From the NCBI GenBank assembly GCA_024169445.1, contig JALKFA010000001.1, forward strand, positions 1,054,001 to 1,118,000: a stretch of DNA of 64,000 bases, given 5' to 3'. Each line of letters opens with the position of its first letter. Positions within the stretch are counted from its first letter, which is position 1. The translations under genes and the position numbers were made by a program. This document shows positions 53,166 through 63,330 of this stretch, one piece after another. Source of the stretch: Buttiauxella agrestis ATCC 33320. GTDB taxonomy: Bacteria > Pseudomonadota > Gammaproteobacteria > Enterobacterales > Enterobacteriaceae. Under the pieces are notes generated by a model. It was not told the DNA's origin. It ran no database searches and worked only from the letters and a program-made list of their open reading frames with translations.

Positions 53166-53762
53166 TTAGTTGGTGTTCAGTGTCTCAGATAGCGTTAGCT
53201 TAATCGGTTCAACAGCGAAGGTCAGCCCCTTTTCACCGTTGTCTGCGACAACATAGCGGATCGCGCCATCGGTTTGTGTGTAGTAACGTTTGTTCTTTCC
53301 GTTACTGAGCAACCTGGTGAGTTTTGCTACGCTTTGTGGCTTTGAAAGCGAGGGCGTAAAGGTACGAATCAGCGCGGCCATGTACTCTGTCGCTTTTGCT
53401 CGCGCCACTTTTTGCTCAGGCCCTTGAATCGGCAACCACGTTATCTGGATAGATTTTATTTTCAGAGTGCCGTGTTCTAACGCAGTTGATGTGTAGAGGT
53501 TTTCGTTGATTTTGCTGGCGGCACGCATCAGGTTCACTTCATCGGAATTGGAGTCGATGGCACGGAACTCATTGATGGGCAAAGACGGGTTTGCAGTCGT
53601 GAATTTTTCCCGAAACTGCGTAATGTTCATGTCGAACGTTGGGGCGCCTGCCAATAAATAGGGAGCAACTTGTAGCGTTGAGGTGGAATCTGAAGGCGGA
53701 TCAGCCCACACCACCGTAACGGGTAGTATCAGCAAAGCCAGACCTGCAACCAGATGTCTCAT
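53166..53762 (-). CDS. yiiQ: YiiQ, DUF1454 family protein
   Basis: 198-residue exported protein of unknown function (E. coli YiiQ 199). Starts at 53762 with a good SD (caggagaa); signal peptide ends TVVWA (residue 20). Conserved stretches: APYLLAGAPTFDMNITQFRE, INEFRAIDS, KNKRYYTQTDGAIRYVVADNGEKGLTFAVEPIKL. Divergent from yiiR and followed by an ERIC element that begins two bases after its stop. Confidence 0.9.
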   Translation of the reverse strand: MRHLVAGLALLILPVTVVWADPPSDSTSTLQVAPYLLAGAPTFDMNITQFREKFTTANPSLPINEFRAIDSNSDEVNLMRAASKINENLYTSTALEHGTLKIKSIQITWLPIQGPEQKVARAKATEYMAALIRTFTPSLSKPQSVAKLTRLLSNGKNKRYYTQTDGAIRYVVADNGEKGLTFAVEPIKLTLSETLNTN

Positions 53763-53876
53763 CGACAAATTCTCCTGTGAATTCTGCTTTCCGATTAAAT
53801 CGGCATTCCGTTGGCTTGTCAAAACCCATCATAGCTGGGGTACACTACGGCGCTAAACAATAAAATGGACCTTACC

Positions 53877-54296
53877 ATGACCATACAGCAATGGCTGTTC
53901 TCTTTTAACGGACGTATTGGACGTCGTGACTTCTGGATTTGGATTGGCGTCTGGCTAATTGCGCTGATCATTCTCTTCACCCTCGCGGGTGCTGAAATTA
54001 TGCCTTACTCCACTGCCGGCTTCTTTCTTTCGGGTTCGTTGATACCGACTGCCGCCGTGATCGTCAAACGTCTTCATGACCGCAATAAAAAAGGCTGGTG
54101 GGCGCTGCTGTTTATTCCTGCGTGGTTGTTGCTTGCAGGTAACTGGGAAACTTTCGGAACGTTAGCGCAGTGGGGGCTTGGCCGTTTTATCCCAACGCTG
54201 ATTTTGGTGATGGTTATTATGGACCTGGGCGCGTTTGTTGGCACCCAGGGTGAAAACCGCTTTGGCAAAGACACCAGCGAAGTGAAGTACCGCTAG
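53877..54296 (+). CDS. yiiR: YiiR, DUF805 family membrane protein
   Basis: 139-residue inner-membrane protein from the ATG at 53877 (MTIQQWLFSFNGRIGRRDFW); the frame begins 12 bases earlier at a weaker start. About four membrane segments. The DUF805 hallmarks are the N-terminal GRIGRRDFWIW and the loop VKRLHDRNKKGWWALL. Function unknown. Convergent with fpr, 14 bases apart. Confidence 0.9.
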   Translation: MTIQQWLFSFNGRIGRRDFWIWIGVWLIALIILFTLAGAEIMPYSTAGFFLSGSLIPTAAVIVKRLHDRNKKGWWALLFIPAWLLLAGNWETFGTLAQWGLGRFIPTLILVMVIMDLGAFVGTQGENRFGKDTSEVKYR

Positions 54297-54310
54297 CATT
54301 ACCCATAAAG

Positions 54311-55057
54311 TTACCAATAGTGTTCTGCAGTCATATGGCCCGGTCGGCGGCGTAAATGTTTGGTCATCTGCCGGGTATCTTTCAGCAACTGCTGTGTATC
54401 TCGTACCATCTGCGGGTTTCCGCATAACATCACATGACTGGTCTCAATGTTCATTGGCAGGCCAACAGCCGCTTCCAGTTCGCCGCTTTCGATAAGTGCA
54501 GGCACGCGGCCGGTTAACGAACCAGGAATTGATTCCCGACTAACGACCGTCTGAATGCGTAATTTCCCTTCATATTGCTGCTGGAGTTTTTGCATCAATG
54601 GCAAATAACTCAAATCCTGCGCATAACGTACGGCATGAAGCAAAACGATGTTATCGAAGCGCTCAAGGCCTTTACCTTCCTGCAAAATCGAAAGATACGG
54701 GCCGAGTGCTGTTCCCGTTGCCAGCATCCATAATGTCTGGCAATCAGGGATTTCATCCAGCACAAAGAATCCAGCCGCTTCGCTCACCAGCATAATTTCA
54801 TCCCCAGGCTGCAGAGCATGCAGACGTGGGCTGAGCTTGCCTTCAGGCACGGTGACCAGATAAAACTCGAGGTTCGGATCGCTGGGTGCATTGACGTAGG
54901 AATAAGCGCGTTGTACGCGTTCGCCGTCAATTTCCATCCCAAGTTTAGTGAATTGCCCGGCGGTGAAAGGGGCGACAGGCGCATGAACAGTGAGACTAAA
55001 AAGAGCGTCAGTCCAGTTTTCAATCTGGACAACTTTACCTTTGACCCATTCCGCCAT
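54311..55057 (-). CDS. fpr: Ferredoxin/flavodoxin-NADP+ reductase
   Basis: FAD enzyme passing electrons from NADPH to flavodoxin or ferredoxin, needed for radical-SAM enzyme activation and oxidative stress defence. ATG at 55057 (MAEWVKGKVVQIENWTDA) gives 248 residues, as in E. coli; 28 extra in-frame codons upstream are not conserved. FAD motif RAYSYVN (Arg50), NADPH motifs GTALGPYLS and CGNPQMV, and C-terminal AEHYW are intact. In E. coli it is part of the SoxRS regulon. Confidence 0.96.
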   Translation of the reverse strand: MAEWVKGKVVQIENWTDALFSLTVHAPVAPFTAGQFTKLGMEIDGERVQRAYSYVNAPSDPNLEFYLVTVPEGKLSPRLHALQPGDEIMLVSEAAGFFVLDEIPDCQTLWMLATGTALGPYLSILQEGKGLERFDNIVLLHAVRYAQDLSYLPLMQKLQQQYEGKLRIQTVVSRESIPGSLTGRVPALIESGELEAAVGLPMNIETSHVMLCGNPQMVRDTQQLLKDTRQMTKHLRRRPGHMTAEHYW

Positions 55058-55158
55058 GATGTTCATTCCCCTGTGTTGTGTTTTTCCTATCTTCACCAGA
55101 AAAGTGAGAGATTTCCAGCTGGTTAAAGCTGGAAAGCTCAATCAGACAAACGATGGGC

Positions 55159-56169
55159 TTACAGAATATGGGTCTGTACTTCCTGGTCTTTACGGTCAAG
55201 GTAGTGAATAGATTTGATGCGACGAATGGTGCGTGATTTACCACGAATCAGCAGAGTTTCAGTGGTCGCCATATTCCCTTTACGGGTGATCCCATCCAGC
55301 AAATCGCCTTTGGTGATACCAGTTGCCGAGAAAATAACGTTGTCGTTGCGCGCCATGTCATCGAGCTTCAACACCAGGCCTGCTTCAATGCCCATTGCTG
55401 TGCAGCGGGCTATCTCTTGCTCACCGATTCGACGGTTTTCTTCGTTGTCACCTTTTACGTGGTGACGAGCCAACAGGCGGCCATGCATATCACCGTCCAG
55501 CGCGCGGATAACCGCCGCAGAAATCACGCCTTCAGGTGCGCCGCCAATACCGTACATCACATCGACTTCGCTATCCGGCATGCAGGTCAAAATAGATGCT
55601 GCAACATCGCCATCAGGAATCGCAAACACGCGCACCCCAAGCTTTTGCATTTCGGCAATGACTTCATCGTGGCGAGGTTTAGCAAGAATGGTGACGGTGA
55701 GTTCACTGAGCGGTTTATTGAGCGCTACGGCGACGTTATAGAGGTTTTCTGCCAGCGGAAGATTCAGGTCGATAATGCCTTTAGCGCCAGGGCCGACAAT
55801 CAGCTTTTCCATGTACATGTCGGGAGCGTTCAGGAAGCTGCCTTTGTCGCCAACGGCCAATACTGCCAGCGCGTTTGCCTGGCCCATGGCGGTCATGCGT
55901 GTGCCTTCAATCGGGTCAACGGCGATATCTACTGCGTCGCCCTGGCCGGTACCGACTCTTTCACCAATGTACAACATGGGTGCTTCGTCGATTTCCCCTT
56001 CGCCAATCACAATCTGGCCGTCAATATTGACCTGATTAAGCACAATACGCATCGCGTGAACGGCAGCACCGTCAGCCGTATTTTTGTCGCCACGTCCCAA
56101 CCATTTATAACCAGCCAACGCTGCGGCTTCAGTTACGCGGGAAAATTCTATCGCCAGTTCTCGTCTCAT
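55159..56169 (-). CDS. glpX: Fructose-1,6-bisphosphatase class II GlpX
   Basis: Manganese-dependent FBPase of gluconeogenesis, third gene of the glycerol operon. ATG at 56169 gives 336 residues (MRRELAIEFSRVTEAAALAG), the E. coli length. Metal-site motifs IGEGEIDEAPM and DPIEGT, and GGAPEGV, are present. It is separated from glpK by a 353-base gap, almost all of it an inserted 257-bp element, so readthrough from glpFK now has to cross that element. Confidence 0.96.
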   Translation of the reverse strand: MRRELAIEFSRVTEAAALAGYKWLGRGDKNTADGAAVHAMRIVLNQVNIDGQIVIGEGEIDEAPMLYIGERVGTGQGDAVDIAVDPIEGTRMTAMGQANALAVLAVGDKGSFLNAPDMYMEKLIVGPGAKGIIDLNLPLAENLYNVAVALNKPLSELTVTILAKPRHDEVIAEMQKLGVRVFAIPDGDVAASILTCMPDSEVDVMYGIGGAPEGVISAAVIRALDGDMHGRLLARHHVKGDNEENRRIGEQEIARCTAMGIEAGLVLKLDDMARNDNVIFSATGITKGDLLDGITRKGNMATTETLLIRGKSRTIRRIKSIHYLDRKDQEVQTHIL

Positions 56170-56230
56170 TGCACACTCATTTAGCAAGCCCAATTGCGAC
56201 GGAGTTTAGCACAGGCGGGGTAGGGTGATC

Positions 56231-56519
56231 CCCTCTCCCGGTGGGCTGTCTCTTAGTCACATCTTTGAGGACTGGTTCCTGCCGAGCCGGAGAAGGTTCC
56301 GTTCACCAGGTGACAGCATGTTTATGTCGCGATTGATTTGCCGGGCGCCTGGATTATCAAGGGGTTGGCGTTAACCCATTGATACGTTAACCGTTTGCGG
56401 GACTTACAGAGATAACTGAACTCACGGGTGAACGGAAAACCTGCGGGGCTTACAGATCTTACCCTGACAAAATTGCCAGGGTGAGTTGTGTATAAGAGAC
56501 AGCTCCCGGTGGGTGAGGG
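56231..56519. repeat. REP-like palindrome split by the insertion
   Basis: Removing the 257-bp insert plus one copy of the direct repeat restores CCCTCTCCCGGTGGGTGAGGG read across 56231-56245 and 56514-56519, an inverted repeat (CCCTC-t-CCC-ggt-GGG-t-GAGGG). Left arm CCCTCTCCC is 56231-56239; right arm GGGTGAGGG is 56511-56519. Such GC-rich palindromes are common enterobacterial intergenic units. Confidence 0.6.
56246..56502. mobile_element. 257-bp MITE-like element with Tn5/IS50-like ends
   Basis: Left end CTGTCTCTTAGTCACATCT (56246-56264) and right end, read inward on the other strand, CTGTCTCTTATACACAACT: 16 of 19 positions match. Both resemble the IS50/Tn5 ends (CTGACTCTTATACACAAGT outside end). 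The element is flanked by the direct repeat CTCCCGGTGGG (56235-56245 and 56503-56513). No transposase-sized ORF is inside. Internal features: inverted CCGTTCACC (56299) / GGTGAACGG (56427), tandem-like GCGGGaCTTACAGA (56397) and GCGGGgCTTACAGA (56443), and an ACCCTG / CAGGGT hairpin near the right end (56461-56482). I interpret it as a non-autonomous derivative of an IS4-family element. Confidence 0.7.
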
Positions 56520-56522
56520 CAA

Positions 56523-58052
<1,530 letters not shown>

Positions 58053-58058
58053 TCAGTC

Positions 58059-58910
58059 TTACAAAGAAGCATTTTGTTGTTTGGCGGCGCTGGATTTTTC
58101 TTCCTCTGCCACGCAAACATCACAAGGTAAATGGCGACCAATCAGCTTACGGTAACCAAAGGCACCTAACGCCGCGCCTACAATCGGGCCAAACACCGGT
58201 ACCAGGAAGTAAGGAATATCACGGCCACCGGTAAAGGCGACGTCACCCCAGCCTGCTAACCAGGCGAAAAGTTTCGGGCCAAAGTCACGCGCTGGGTTCA
58301 TGGCAAAACCGGTCAATGGTCCCATTGATGCGCCGATAACCGCAATCAACAAGCCAATCAGCAGCGGGGCTAACGGGCCACGAGGGACACCGTTGCCATC
58401 GTCCGTCAGCGCCAGGATAACGCCCATCAAAATGGCGGTAATCACCATCTCTACGGCAAACGCCTGTACCAGATTAATGTGTGGGTTTGGATAGGTTGAG
58501 AAGATCCCCGCCAAATCCAGGCTTTCTACGCTGCCGCGCACCATGTGATGCGTCTGCTCGTAATCGAGGAATAAATTGTAATACAGGCCATACACCAAAG
58601 CTGCGGCACAGAACGCACCTGCAACCTGCGACACAATAAATGGCACCACTTTGCGTTTTTCAAAACAGGCGAAAAGCCATAATGCGATGGTCACCGCAGG
58701 ATTGAGATGCGCGCCGGAAACCCCTGCGGTCAGGTAGATAGCCATCGCCACCCCTAACCCCCAGATGACGCTAATTTCCCACTGCCCGAAGCTTGCGCCC
58801 GCCACTTTTAAGGCGGCTACACATCCTACACCAAAGAAAATCAACAACGCGGTACCCATAAACTCGGCGATGCACTGACCTTTCAAGGTTGATGGAGCTG
58901 TCTGACTCAT
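58059..58910 (-). CDS. glpF: Glycerol uptake facilitator GlpF
   Basis: Aquaglyceroporin of the inner membrane, 283 residues (E. coli 281), six membrane segments plus two half-helices. The two NPA boxes are LNPAVT (70-72) and MNPARDFGPK (205-207); Asp and Arg of the selectivity region follow the second. First gene of glpFKX, downstream of GlpR-type operators at 58994-59033. Confidence 0.97.
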   Translation of the reverse strand: MSQTAPSTLKGQCIAEFMGTALLIFFGVGCVAALKVAGASFGQWEISVIWGLGVAMAIYLTAGVSGAHLNPAVTIALWLFACFEKRKVVPFIVSQVAGAFCAAALVYGLYYNLFLDYEQTHHMVRGSVESLDLAGIFSTYPNPHINLVQAFAVEMVITAILMGVILALTDDGNGVPRGPLAPLLIGLLIAVIGASMGPLTGFAMNPARDFGPKLFAWLAGWGDVAFTGGRDIPYFLVPVFGPIVGAALGAFGYRKLIGRHLPCDVCVAEEEKSSAAKQQNASL

Positions 58911-58993
58911 AATAGGGTCCTGAAGGCAAAATTAATGTTTATTGTTTGTTCGGGCATTCCCTGCCGCGCAGGTGCCATGTAGGCGTTGTGTTA

Positions 58994-59033
58994 ATTTATC
59001 GTTAACGAACATAAACGAGAAATATCGAACTTT
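58994..59033. promoter_or_regulatory. Two GlpR operators upstream of glpF
   Basis: Minus-strand TATGTTCGTTAACGATAAAT (58994-59013) and AAAGTTCGATATTTCTCGTTT (59013-59033) match the GlpR consensus WATGTTCGWTAWCGAACATW in most half-site positions. They lie 84-123 bases upstream of the glpF start, in the place where E. coli has several GlpR sites. Repression would be lifted by glycerol-3-phosphate. Confidence 0.7.
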
Positions 59034-59354
59034 AAATTTGCGTGTCTCGTCATAAAAATGAGCGATTTCGCGCCAATTTGTGCGCATTATCACCCAGAGA
59101 AGATAACTTCGACATTCATAACCGCAATTAATGCGTTAACAAATAGTGATTTTAAGACATGCCGCCATTCGGTATATGCCGAAAAACGTTATGTTACGCA
59201 AAGAGCGCTTCAACTCGCTGGACACGGCTACTCACGCTACTTACAATCGAGACACGCTGCGTGGTGCGCATATATTCATAAGGTGTCTTCGGGGAATATC
59301 CGGGACGGGGATTTAGACATCCATCAACGCCTTGCAATTCAGGAGAGGTTCGAA
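59034..59354. other. glpF-zapB divergent spacer, remainder
   Basis: About 320 bases with no convincing gene. TGTGCGCATTATCACC at 59079-59094 matches the CRP consensus TGTGAnnnnnnTCACA at eight of ten positions and would suit catabolite control of glpF. The frame continuous with zapB is open back to 59058, but the only good SD (aggagagg, 59341-59348) belongs to the zapB ATG at 59355. The rest presumably carries the zapB promoter. Confidence 0.5.
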
Positions 59355-59594
59355 ATGTCATTTGAAGTGTTTGAGAAACTGGAAGCAAAAGTACAGCAGG
59401 CGATTGATACCATTACCCTGCTGCAGATGGAAATCGAAGAACTGAAAGAGAGCAACACCAACCTGTCTCAGCAAGTTCAGCAGTCTCAGAGCAATCATGA
59501 AGAATTAGTACGCGAAAACAATTCTCTGAAAGAACAACAGCACGTGTGGCAGGATCGTCTGCACGCCCTGCTGGGTAAAATGGAAGAAGTGTAA
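59355..59594 (+). CDS. zapB: Cell division protein ZapB
   Basis: 79-residue coiled-coil protein (E. coli 81) that bundles at midcell, binds ZapA and links the Z ring to MatP and the Ter region. [20 protein letters not shown], then uninterrupted heptads to LLGKMEEV. Start set by the strong SD six bases upstream; the longer in-frame ORF is not supported. Ends with a terminator shared with rraA. Confidence 0.96.
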   Translation: MSFEVFEKLEAKVQQAIDTITLLQMEIEELKESNTNLSQQVQQSQSNHEELVRENNSLKEQQHVWQDRLHALLGKMEEV

Positions 59595-59610
59595 GACCAC
59601 AGCTTCAATA

Positions 59611-59640
59611 AAAACGGGCGCCCCAGGGCGCCCGTTTTGT
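59611..59640. terminator. Bidirectional terminator between zapB and rraA
   Basis: AAAACGGGCGCC-ccag-GGCGCCCGTTTT, a very stable stem with A and T runs on either side, 17 bases after zapB and 13 before the rraA stop. Confidence 0.85.
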
Positions 59641-59652
59641 TATTCGATTTTG

Positions 59653-60138
59653 TTACTCAATATCGAGGGGATCTTCGGAAAGGATAATGCCGGTGTTATC
59701 CGCATACAGATGGTCGCCGGAGAAGAATGTCACGCCGCCAAAGTTAACGCGCACGTCACTTTCGCCAACGCCAACACCAGCAGAGCCAACAGGAATGGCG
59801 GCAATTGCCTGAATACCAATATCCAGTTCCTCCAGGTCATCAACCTGACGCACGGCACCGTATACCACAATGCCTTCCCACTCATTTTGAGCCGCCAGAC
59901 GGGCAAGTTCTGCGTCAATCAAAGCACGGCGTACAGAGCCGCCGCCATCGATCACCAAAACACGTCCACGGCCATTTTGTTCGAGCAGATCATACAACAA
60001 TCCGTTGTCCTCGAAACATTTCACCGTGATGATTTGCCCGCCAAAGGACGACCGCCCACCGAAATTGGAAAACAGCGGTTCAACGACGTTGACATCTTCC
60101 TGATAGATGTCGCAAAGCTCGGAAGTATCATATTTCAT
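59653..60138 (-). CDS. rraA: RNase E inhibitor RraA
   Basis: Trimeric protein that binds the C-terminal region of RNase E and slows mRNA decay. ATG at 60138 gives 161 residues ([20 protein letters not shown]), the E. coli length; eight extra codons upstream are open. [22 protein letters not shown] and the C-terminal [15 protein letters not shown] are conserved. Promoter at 60171-60200. Confidence 0.96.
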   Translation of the reverse strand: MKYDTSELCDIYQEDVNVVEPLFSNFGGRSSFGGQIITVKCFEDNGLLYDLLEQNGRGRVLVIDGGGSVRRALIDAELARLAAQNEWEGIVVYGAVRQVDDLEELDIGIQAIAAIPVGSAGVGVGESDVRVNFGGVTFFSGDHLYADNTGIILSEDPLDIE

Positions 60139-60170
60139 AGGATTAAGATTCTGTTGCTGCACGAGTTGTC

Positions 60171-60200
60171 AGTATATCGCTTAATATTAACTGTTGGCAA
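60171..60200 (-). promoter_or_regulatory. Promoter of rraA
   Basis: On the minus strand TTGCCA (60200-60195), 18 bases, TATACT (60176-60171), about 32 bases before the rraA ATG. Read by eye; sigma-S use, reported for rraA in E. coli, cannot be told from the hexamers. Confidence 0.55.
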
Positions 60201-60230
60201 AATCATCAATTGTTAATTGATATTTGTCAG

Positions 60231-61160
60231 CTAAAACGAAACCGTGCTGAGCACAACTCCTACCGCAAACAACAAGTTAGTGAGCAATGCGGCTTTCACC
60301 GTGCGTACAAGCATCGGGCGCATGGCGACAGGTTCCATTTCATTTAACACATAAAGCGCCTGTTTAATGAGCAACGGCGCGGCCAGGACAAACAACCATC
60401 CCCACAAATTTTGCAGCCAGACAAGATTGAATACTGCGAGGCACACCAGCGCCCCAATCAACAGGCAGGCATGATAACGACGTGCCAGCACCGGGCCTAA
60501 TCGCACCGCCAGCGTGTTTTTACCGTTTTCCCGGTCGCTGTCGATATCGCGTAAATTATTGATGTTGAGCACCGCTGTTGCGAGCAATCCGCACGCCGTG
60601 GCGGGTAAAAAGACCAAAGGTGCCAGAGTATGCGCCTGCAAGTACCAGGTTCCCGCGACACTCAGCCAGCCAAAAAAGACCAGCACTGAAATATCGCCAA
60701 GCCCCATGTATCCATATGGACGTGTACCTACGGTGTAGGTAATTGCGGCGATGATTGCCAGCAAACCCAGCGCCATGAAACCGAGGAAATCGGCCAGTGT
60801 GTGGCAGGCGACAGCGACCAATGCCATGCCAGACAAGCAAATTAATACCACGCTAATGATCAGCGCTTTTTTCATTTGCGCCTGGGTAATCACACCTTTC
60901 TGCATTCCGCGCAATGGCCCTATTCGGTCTTCTTTATCGCTGCCTTTTACCGCATCGCCGTAGTCATTAGCCAGATTCGAGAGGATTTGCAGTAGCCCCG
61001 CAGTCAGCAACGCCAGTAACGCAATAGCCGGATTAAACACGCCTTGCCAAAAAGCCAACGCAGAACCACAAACGATAGAGGCAAAAGCCAGCGGTAAAGT
61101 GCGGGGGCGCAAGCTTTCAAGCCAGGCCTGAGTGGTGCTTACAGAGTGCGATTCGCTCAT
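60231..61160 (-). CDS. menA: 1,4-dihydroxy-2-naphthoate polyprenyltransferase MenA
   Basis: Inner-membrane UbiA-family enzyme attaching octaprenyl to DHNA in menaquinone synthesis. 309 residues, about nine membrane segments. The two Asp-rich prenyl-PP motifs are NLANDYGDAVKGSDKEDR and NNLRDIDSDRENGK. Follows hslU on the same strand but is separated by a terminator hairpin, so full cotranscription is doubtful. Confidence 0.95.
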   Translation of the reverse strand: MSESHSVSTTQAWLESLRPRTLPLAFASIVCGSALAFWQGVFNPAIALLALLTAGLLQILSNLANDYGDAVKGSDKEDRIGPLRGMQKGVITQAQMKKALIISVVLICLSGMALVAVACHTLADFLGFMALGLLAIIAAITYTVGTRPYGYMGLGDISVLVFFGWLSVAGTWYLQAHTLAPLVFLPATACGLLATAVLNINNLRDIDSDRENGKNTLAVRLGPVLARRYHACLLIGALVCLAVFNLVWLQNLWGWLFVLAAPLLIKQALYVLNEMEPVAMRPMLVRTVKAALLTNLLFAVGVVLSTVSF

Positions 61161-61182
61161 AGTTCTCTCTGTTAGATATAAA

Positions 61183-61210
61183 AAATGGAGGGCATAAGCC
61201 CTCCATTTGT
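61183..61210 (-). terminator. Terminator of hslVU
   Basis: AAATGGAGGG / CCCTCCATTT with a six-base loop; on the minus strand a T run (TTTTTTATA) follows. It lies between the hslU stop and the menA start. Confidence 0.75.
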
Positions 61211-61235
61211 AATGAAGAAAATACGTTGAGCGCGA

Positions 61236-62570
61236 TTATAGGATAAAACGGCTCAAGTCTTCATCTGCTACCAACTCATCCAGATGTTTACTAACATATT
61301 CGGCATCGATCAGAATGGATTGGCCGCTCAGATCGCTGGCATCATAAGAGATGTCTTCAACCAGGCGCTCCAGCACCGTGTGCAGACGACGTGCACCGAT
61401 GTTTTCGGTGGATTCGTTCACCTGCCATGCGGCCTCAGCAATACGGCGAATACCATCTGCGGTAAAGTCGATAGTCACGCCTTCAGTGCCCATCAGCGCT
61501 TTGTATTGCACAGTGATAGACGCGTTAGGCTCGGTCAGAATGCGTTCGAAATCTTCAACCGTCAGTGCCTGCAATTCCACACGAATTGGCAGACGCCCCT
61601 GCAATTCAGGGATCAGGTCTGACGGGCTTGCCACCTGGAATGCACCAGATGCAATAAACAGAATGTGGTCAGTTTTGACCATACCGTGTTTAGTAGAAAC
61701 GGTGCAGCCTTCAACCAGTGGCAGCAAGTCACGCTGAACGCCTTCACGAGAAACATCCGGGCCGGAGCTGTTGCCACCGCGCTTACAGATTTTGTCGATC
61801 TCATCGATAAACACGATGCCGTGTTGCTCAACCGCATCAATCGCGTCTTGCTTCAGCTCTTCTGGATTCACAAGCTTCGCAGCTTCTTCTTCAATCAGAA
61901 GTTTCATCGCGTCTTTGATTTTCAACTTGCGTGGCTTTTGCTTCTGGCCACCCAGGTTTTGGAACATAGACTGCAACTGGTTGGTCATTTCTTCCATGCC
62001 AGGAGGAGCCATGATCTCAACACCCATCGGTGCTGCAGCCAGATCGATTTCAATTTCTTTATCGTCTAACTGGCCTTCACGCAATTTCTTACGGAAAGAC
62101 TGGCGAGCCGCAGAAGGTTCTTGTGGCGCTTCAGCCTGGCCCCAGTTGTTTTTAGCTGGTGGCAGCAGAACATCAAGGATGCGCTCTTCGGCCATTTCTT
62201 CGGCGCGGAATCGGTTCTTTTCAATGGACTGCAAACGCACCATTTTCATCGCAGAATCAGTCAGATCGCGGATGATAGAATCCACTTCTTTACCAACATA
62301 ACCAACTTCGGTGAATTTGGTGGCTTCAACTTTGATGAACGGCGCGTTGGCGAGTTTCGCCAGACGACGAGCAATTTCGGTTTTACCGACACCGGTGGGG
62401 CCGATCATCAGAATGTTTTTTGGCGTAACTTCATGGCGCAGCTCTTCATCAAGCTGCATACGGCGCCAGCGGTTGCGCAGCGCAATCGCCACGGAACGCT
62501 TGGCATTGTCCTGGCCAATGATGTGTTTGTTCAGTTCGCTGACAATTTCGCGTGGGGTCATTTCAGACAT
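61236..62570 (-). CDS. hslU: HslU ATPase (ClpY)
   Basis: AAA+ unfoldase ring that feeds substrates such as SulA to the HslV peptidase. 444 residues. Walker A GPTGVGKT at 57-64, pore loop GYVG at 90-93, the intermediate I domain about 110-240, Walker B IDEID ending near 259, and the C-terminal DLSRFIL that inserts into HslV. Nine bases after hslV. Confidence 0.98.
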   Translation of the reverse strand: MSEMTPREIVSELNKHIIGQDNAKRSVAIALRNRWRRMQLDEELRHEVTPKNILMIGPTGVGKTEIARRLAKLANAPFIKVEATKFTEVGYVGKEVDSIIRDLTDSAMKMVRLQSIEKNRFRAEEMAEERILDVLLPPAKNNWGQAEAPQEPSAARQSFRKKLREGQLDDKEIEIDLAAAPMGVEIMAPPGMEEMTNQLQSMFQNLGGQKQKPRKLKIKDAMKLLIEEEAAKLVNPEELKQDAIDAVEQHGIVFIDEIDKICKRGGNSSGPDVSREGVQRDLLPLVEGCTVSTKHGMVKTDHILFIASGAFQVASPSDLIPELQGRLPIRVELQALTVEDFERILTEPNASITVQYKALMGTEGVTIDFTADGIRRIAEAAWQVNESTENIGARRLHTVLERLVEDISYDASDLSGQSILIDAEYVSKHLDELVADEDLSRFIL

Positions 62571-62579
62571 GGGGATTCC

Positions 62580-63110
62580 TTACGCCTTAGACGCTAATTC
62601 TTCAATAGTATGGAAATGGTTGGTGTAGATACAGATATCACCGGCGATCCCCAGCGATTTCTCTACGATGTCACGAGCACCCAGTTCGGTGTTATCAAGC
62701 AGTGCACGCGCTGCGGCCTGTGCATAAGGGCCACCTGAACCAATCGCAATCAGATCATCTTCTGGCTGGATAACATCACCATTACCGGTAATGATCAGCG
62801 AGGCATTTTCATCGGCGACAGCCAATAGCGCTTCGAGCTTGCGCAGCATACGGTCGGTACGCCAGTCTTTTGCCAGTTCAACCGCCGCTTTCACCAGGTG
62901 GCCCTGGTGCATTTCTAGCTTGCGCTCAAACAGTTCGAATAGGGTGAAGGCATCCGCAGTGCCGCCAGCAAAACCGGCAATCACTTTGTCGTTATACAAA
63001 CGACGCACTTTTTTAACGTTGCCTTTCATTACGGTGTTGCCGAGCGTGGCCTGACCATCACCACCGATTACGACATGGCCGTTACGGCGCACACTTACTA
63101 TTGTTGTCAC
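62580..63110 (-). CDS. hslV: HslV peptidase (ClpQ)
   Basis: Proteasome-beta-like threonine peptidase, double hexamer. I place the start at the GTG at 63110 (SD aagggg) giving 176 residues, [20 protein letters not shown]; Thr2 becomes the N-terminal nucleophile after Met removal. An ATG at 63146 would add 12 residues and spoil the mature end. Transcribed from a heat-shock promoter about 190 bases upstream, with an ERIC repeat lying in the leader. Confidence 0.97.
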   Translation of the reverse strand: MTTIVSVRRNGHVVIGGDGQATLGNTVMKGNVKKVRRLYNDKVIAGFAGGTADAFTLFELFERKLEMHQGHLVKAAVELAKDWRTDRMLRKLEALLAVADENASLIITGNGDVIQPEDDLIAIGSGGPYAQAAARALLDNTELGARDIVEKSLGIAGDICIYTNHFHTIEELASKA

Positions 63111-63136
63111 GAGCAGACCCCTTATTGCATCAGCTG

Positions 63137-63259
<123 letters not shown>

Positions 63260-63301
63260 GAAATATGATCCCCAAAATATGTTCGGGGCTGAATGCAATT
63301 A

Positions 63302-63330
63302 TAGATGGGGGGGATTTTGGGGGTTTCAAC
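63302..63330 (-). promoter_or_regulatory. Sigma-32 (heat-shock) promoter of hslVU
   Basis: Minus strand GTTGAAA (63330-63324), 13 bases, CCCCATCTA (63310-63302), close to the sigma-32 consensus CTTGAAA-N11-16-CCCCATnT. The -35 box overlaps the ftsN stop codon. Transcription should start near 63293, about 180 bases before the hslV GTG. Confidence 0.85.

Noticed and set aside
55417-56184. Long plus-strand open frame (255 codons) antisense to glpX
   Set aside because: It lies fully opposite a conserved gene, has a Cys/His/Phe-rich composition typical of a mirror frame, and no SD.
56246-56502. Nextera (Tn5 mosaic end) adapter contamination or misassembly
   Set aside because: The ends resemble the mosaic end, but each differs from it (two mismatches on the left, one on the right), and direct repeats flank the element. 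Adapter residue would be exact, so a natural element is more likely; read mapping would settle it.
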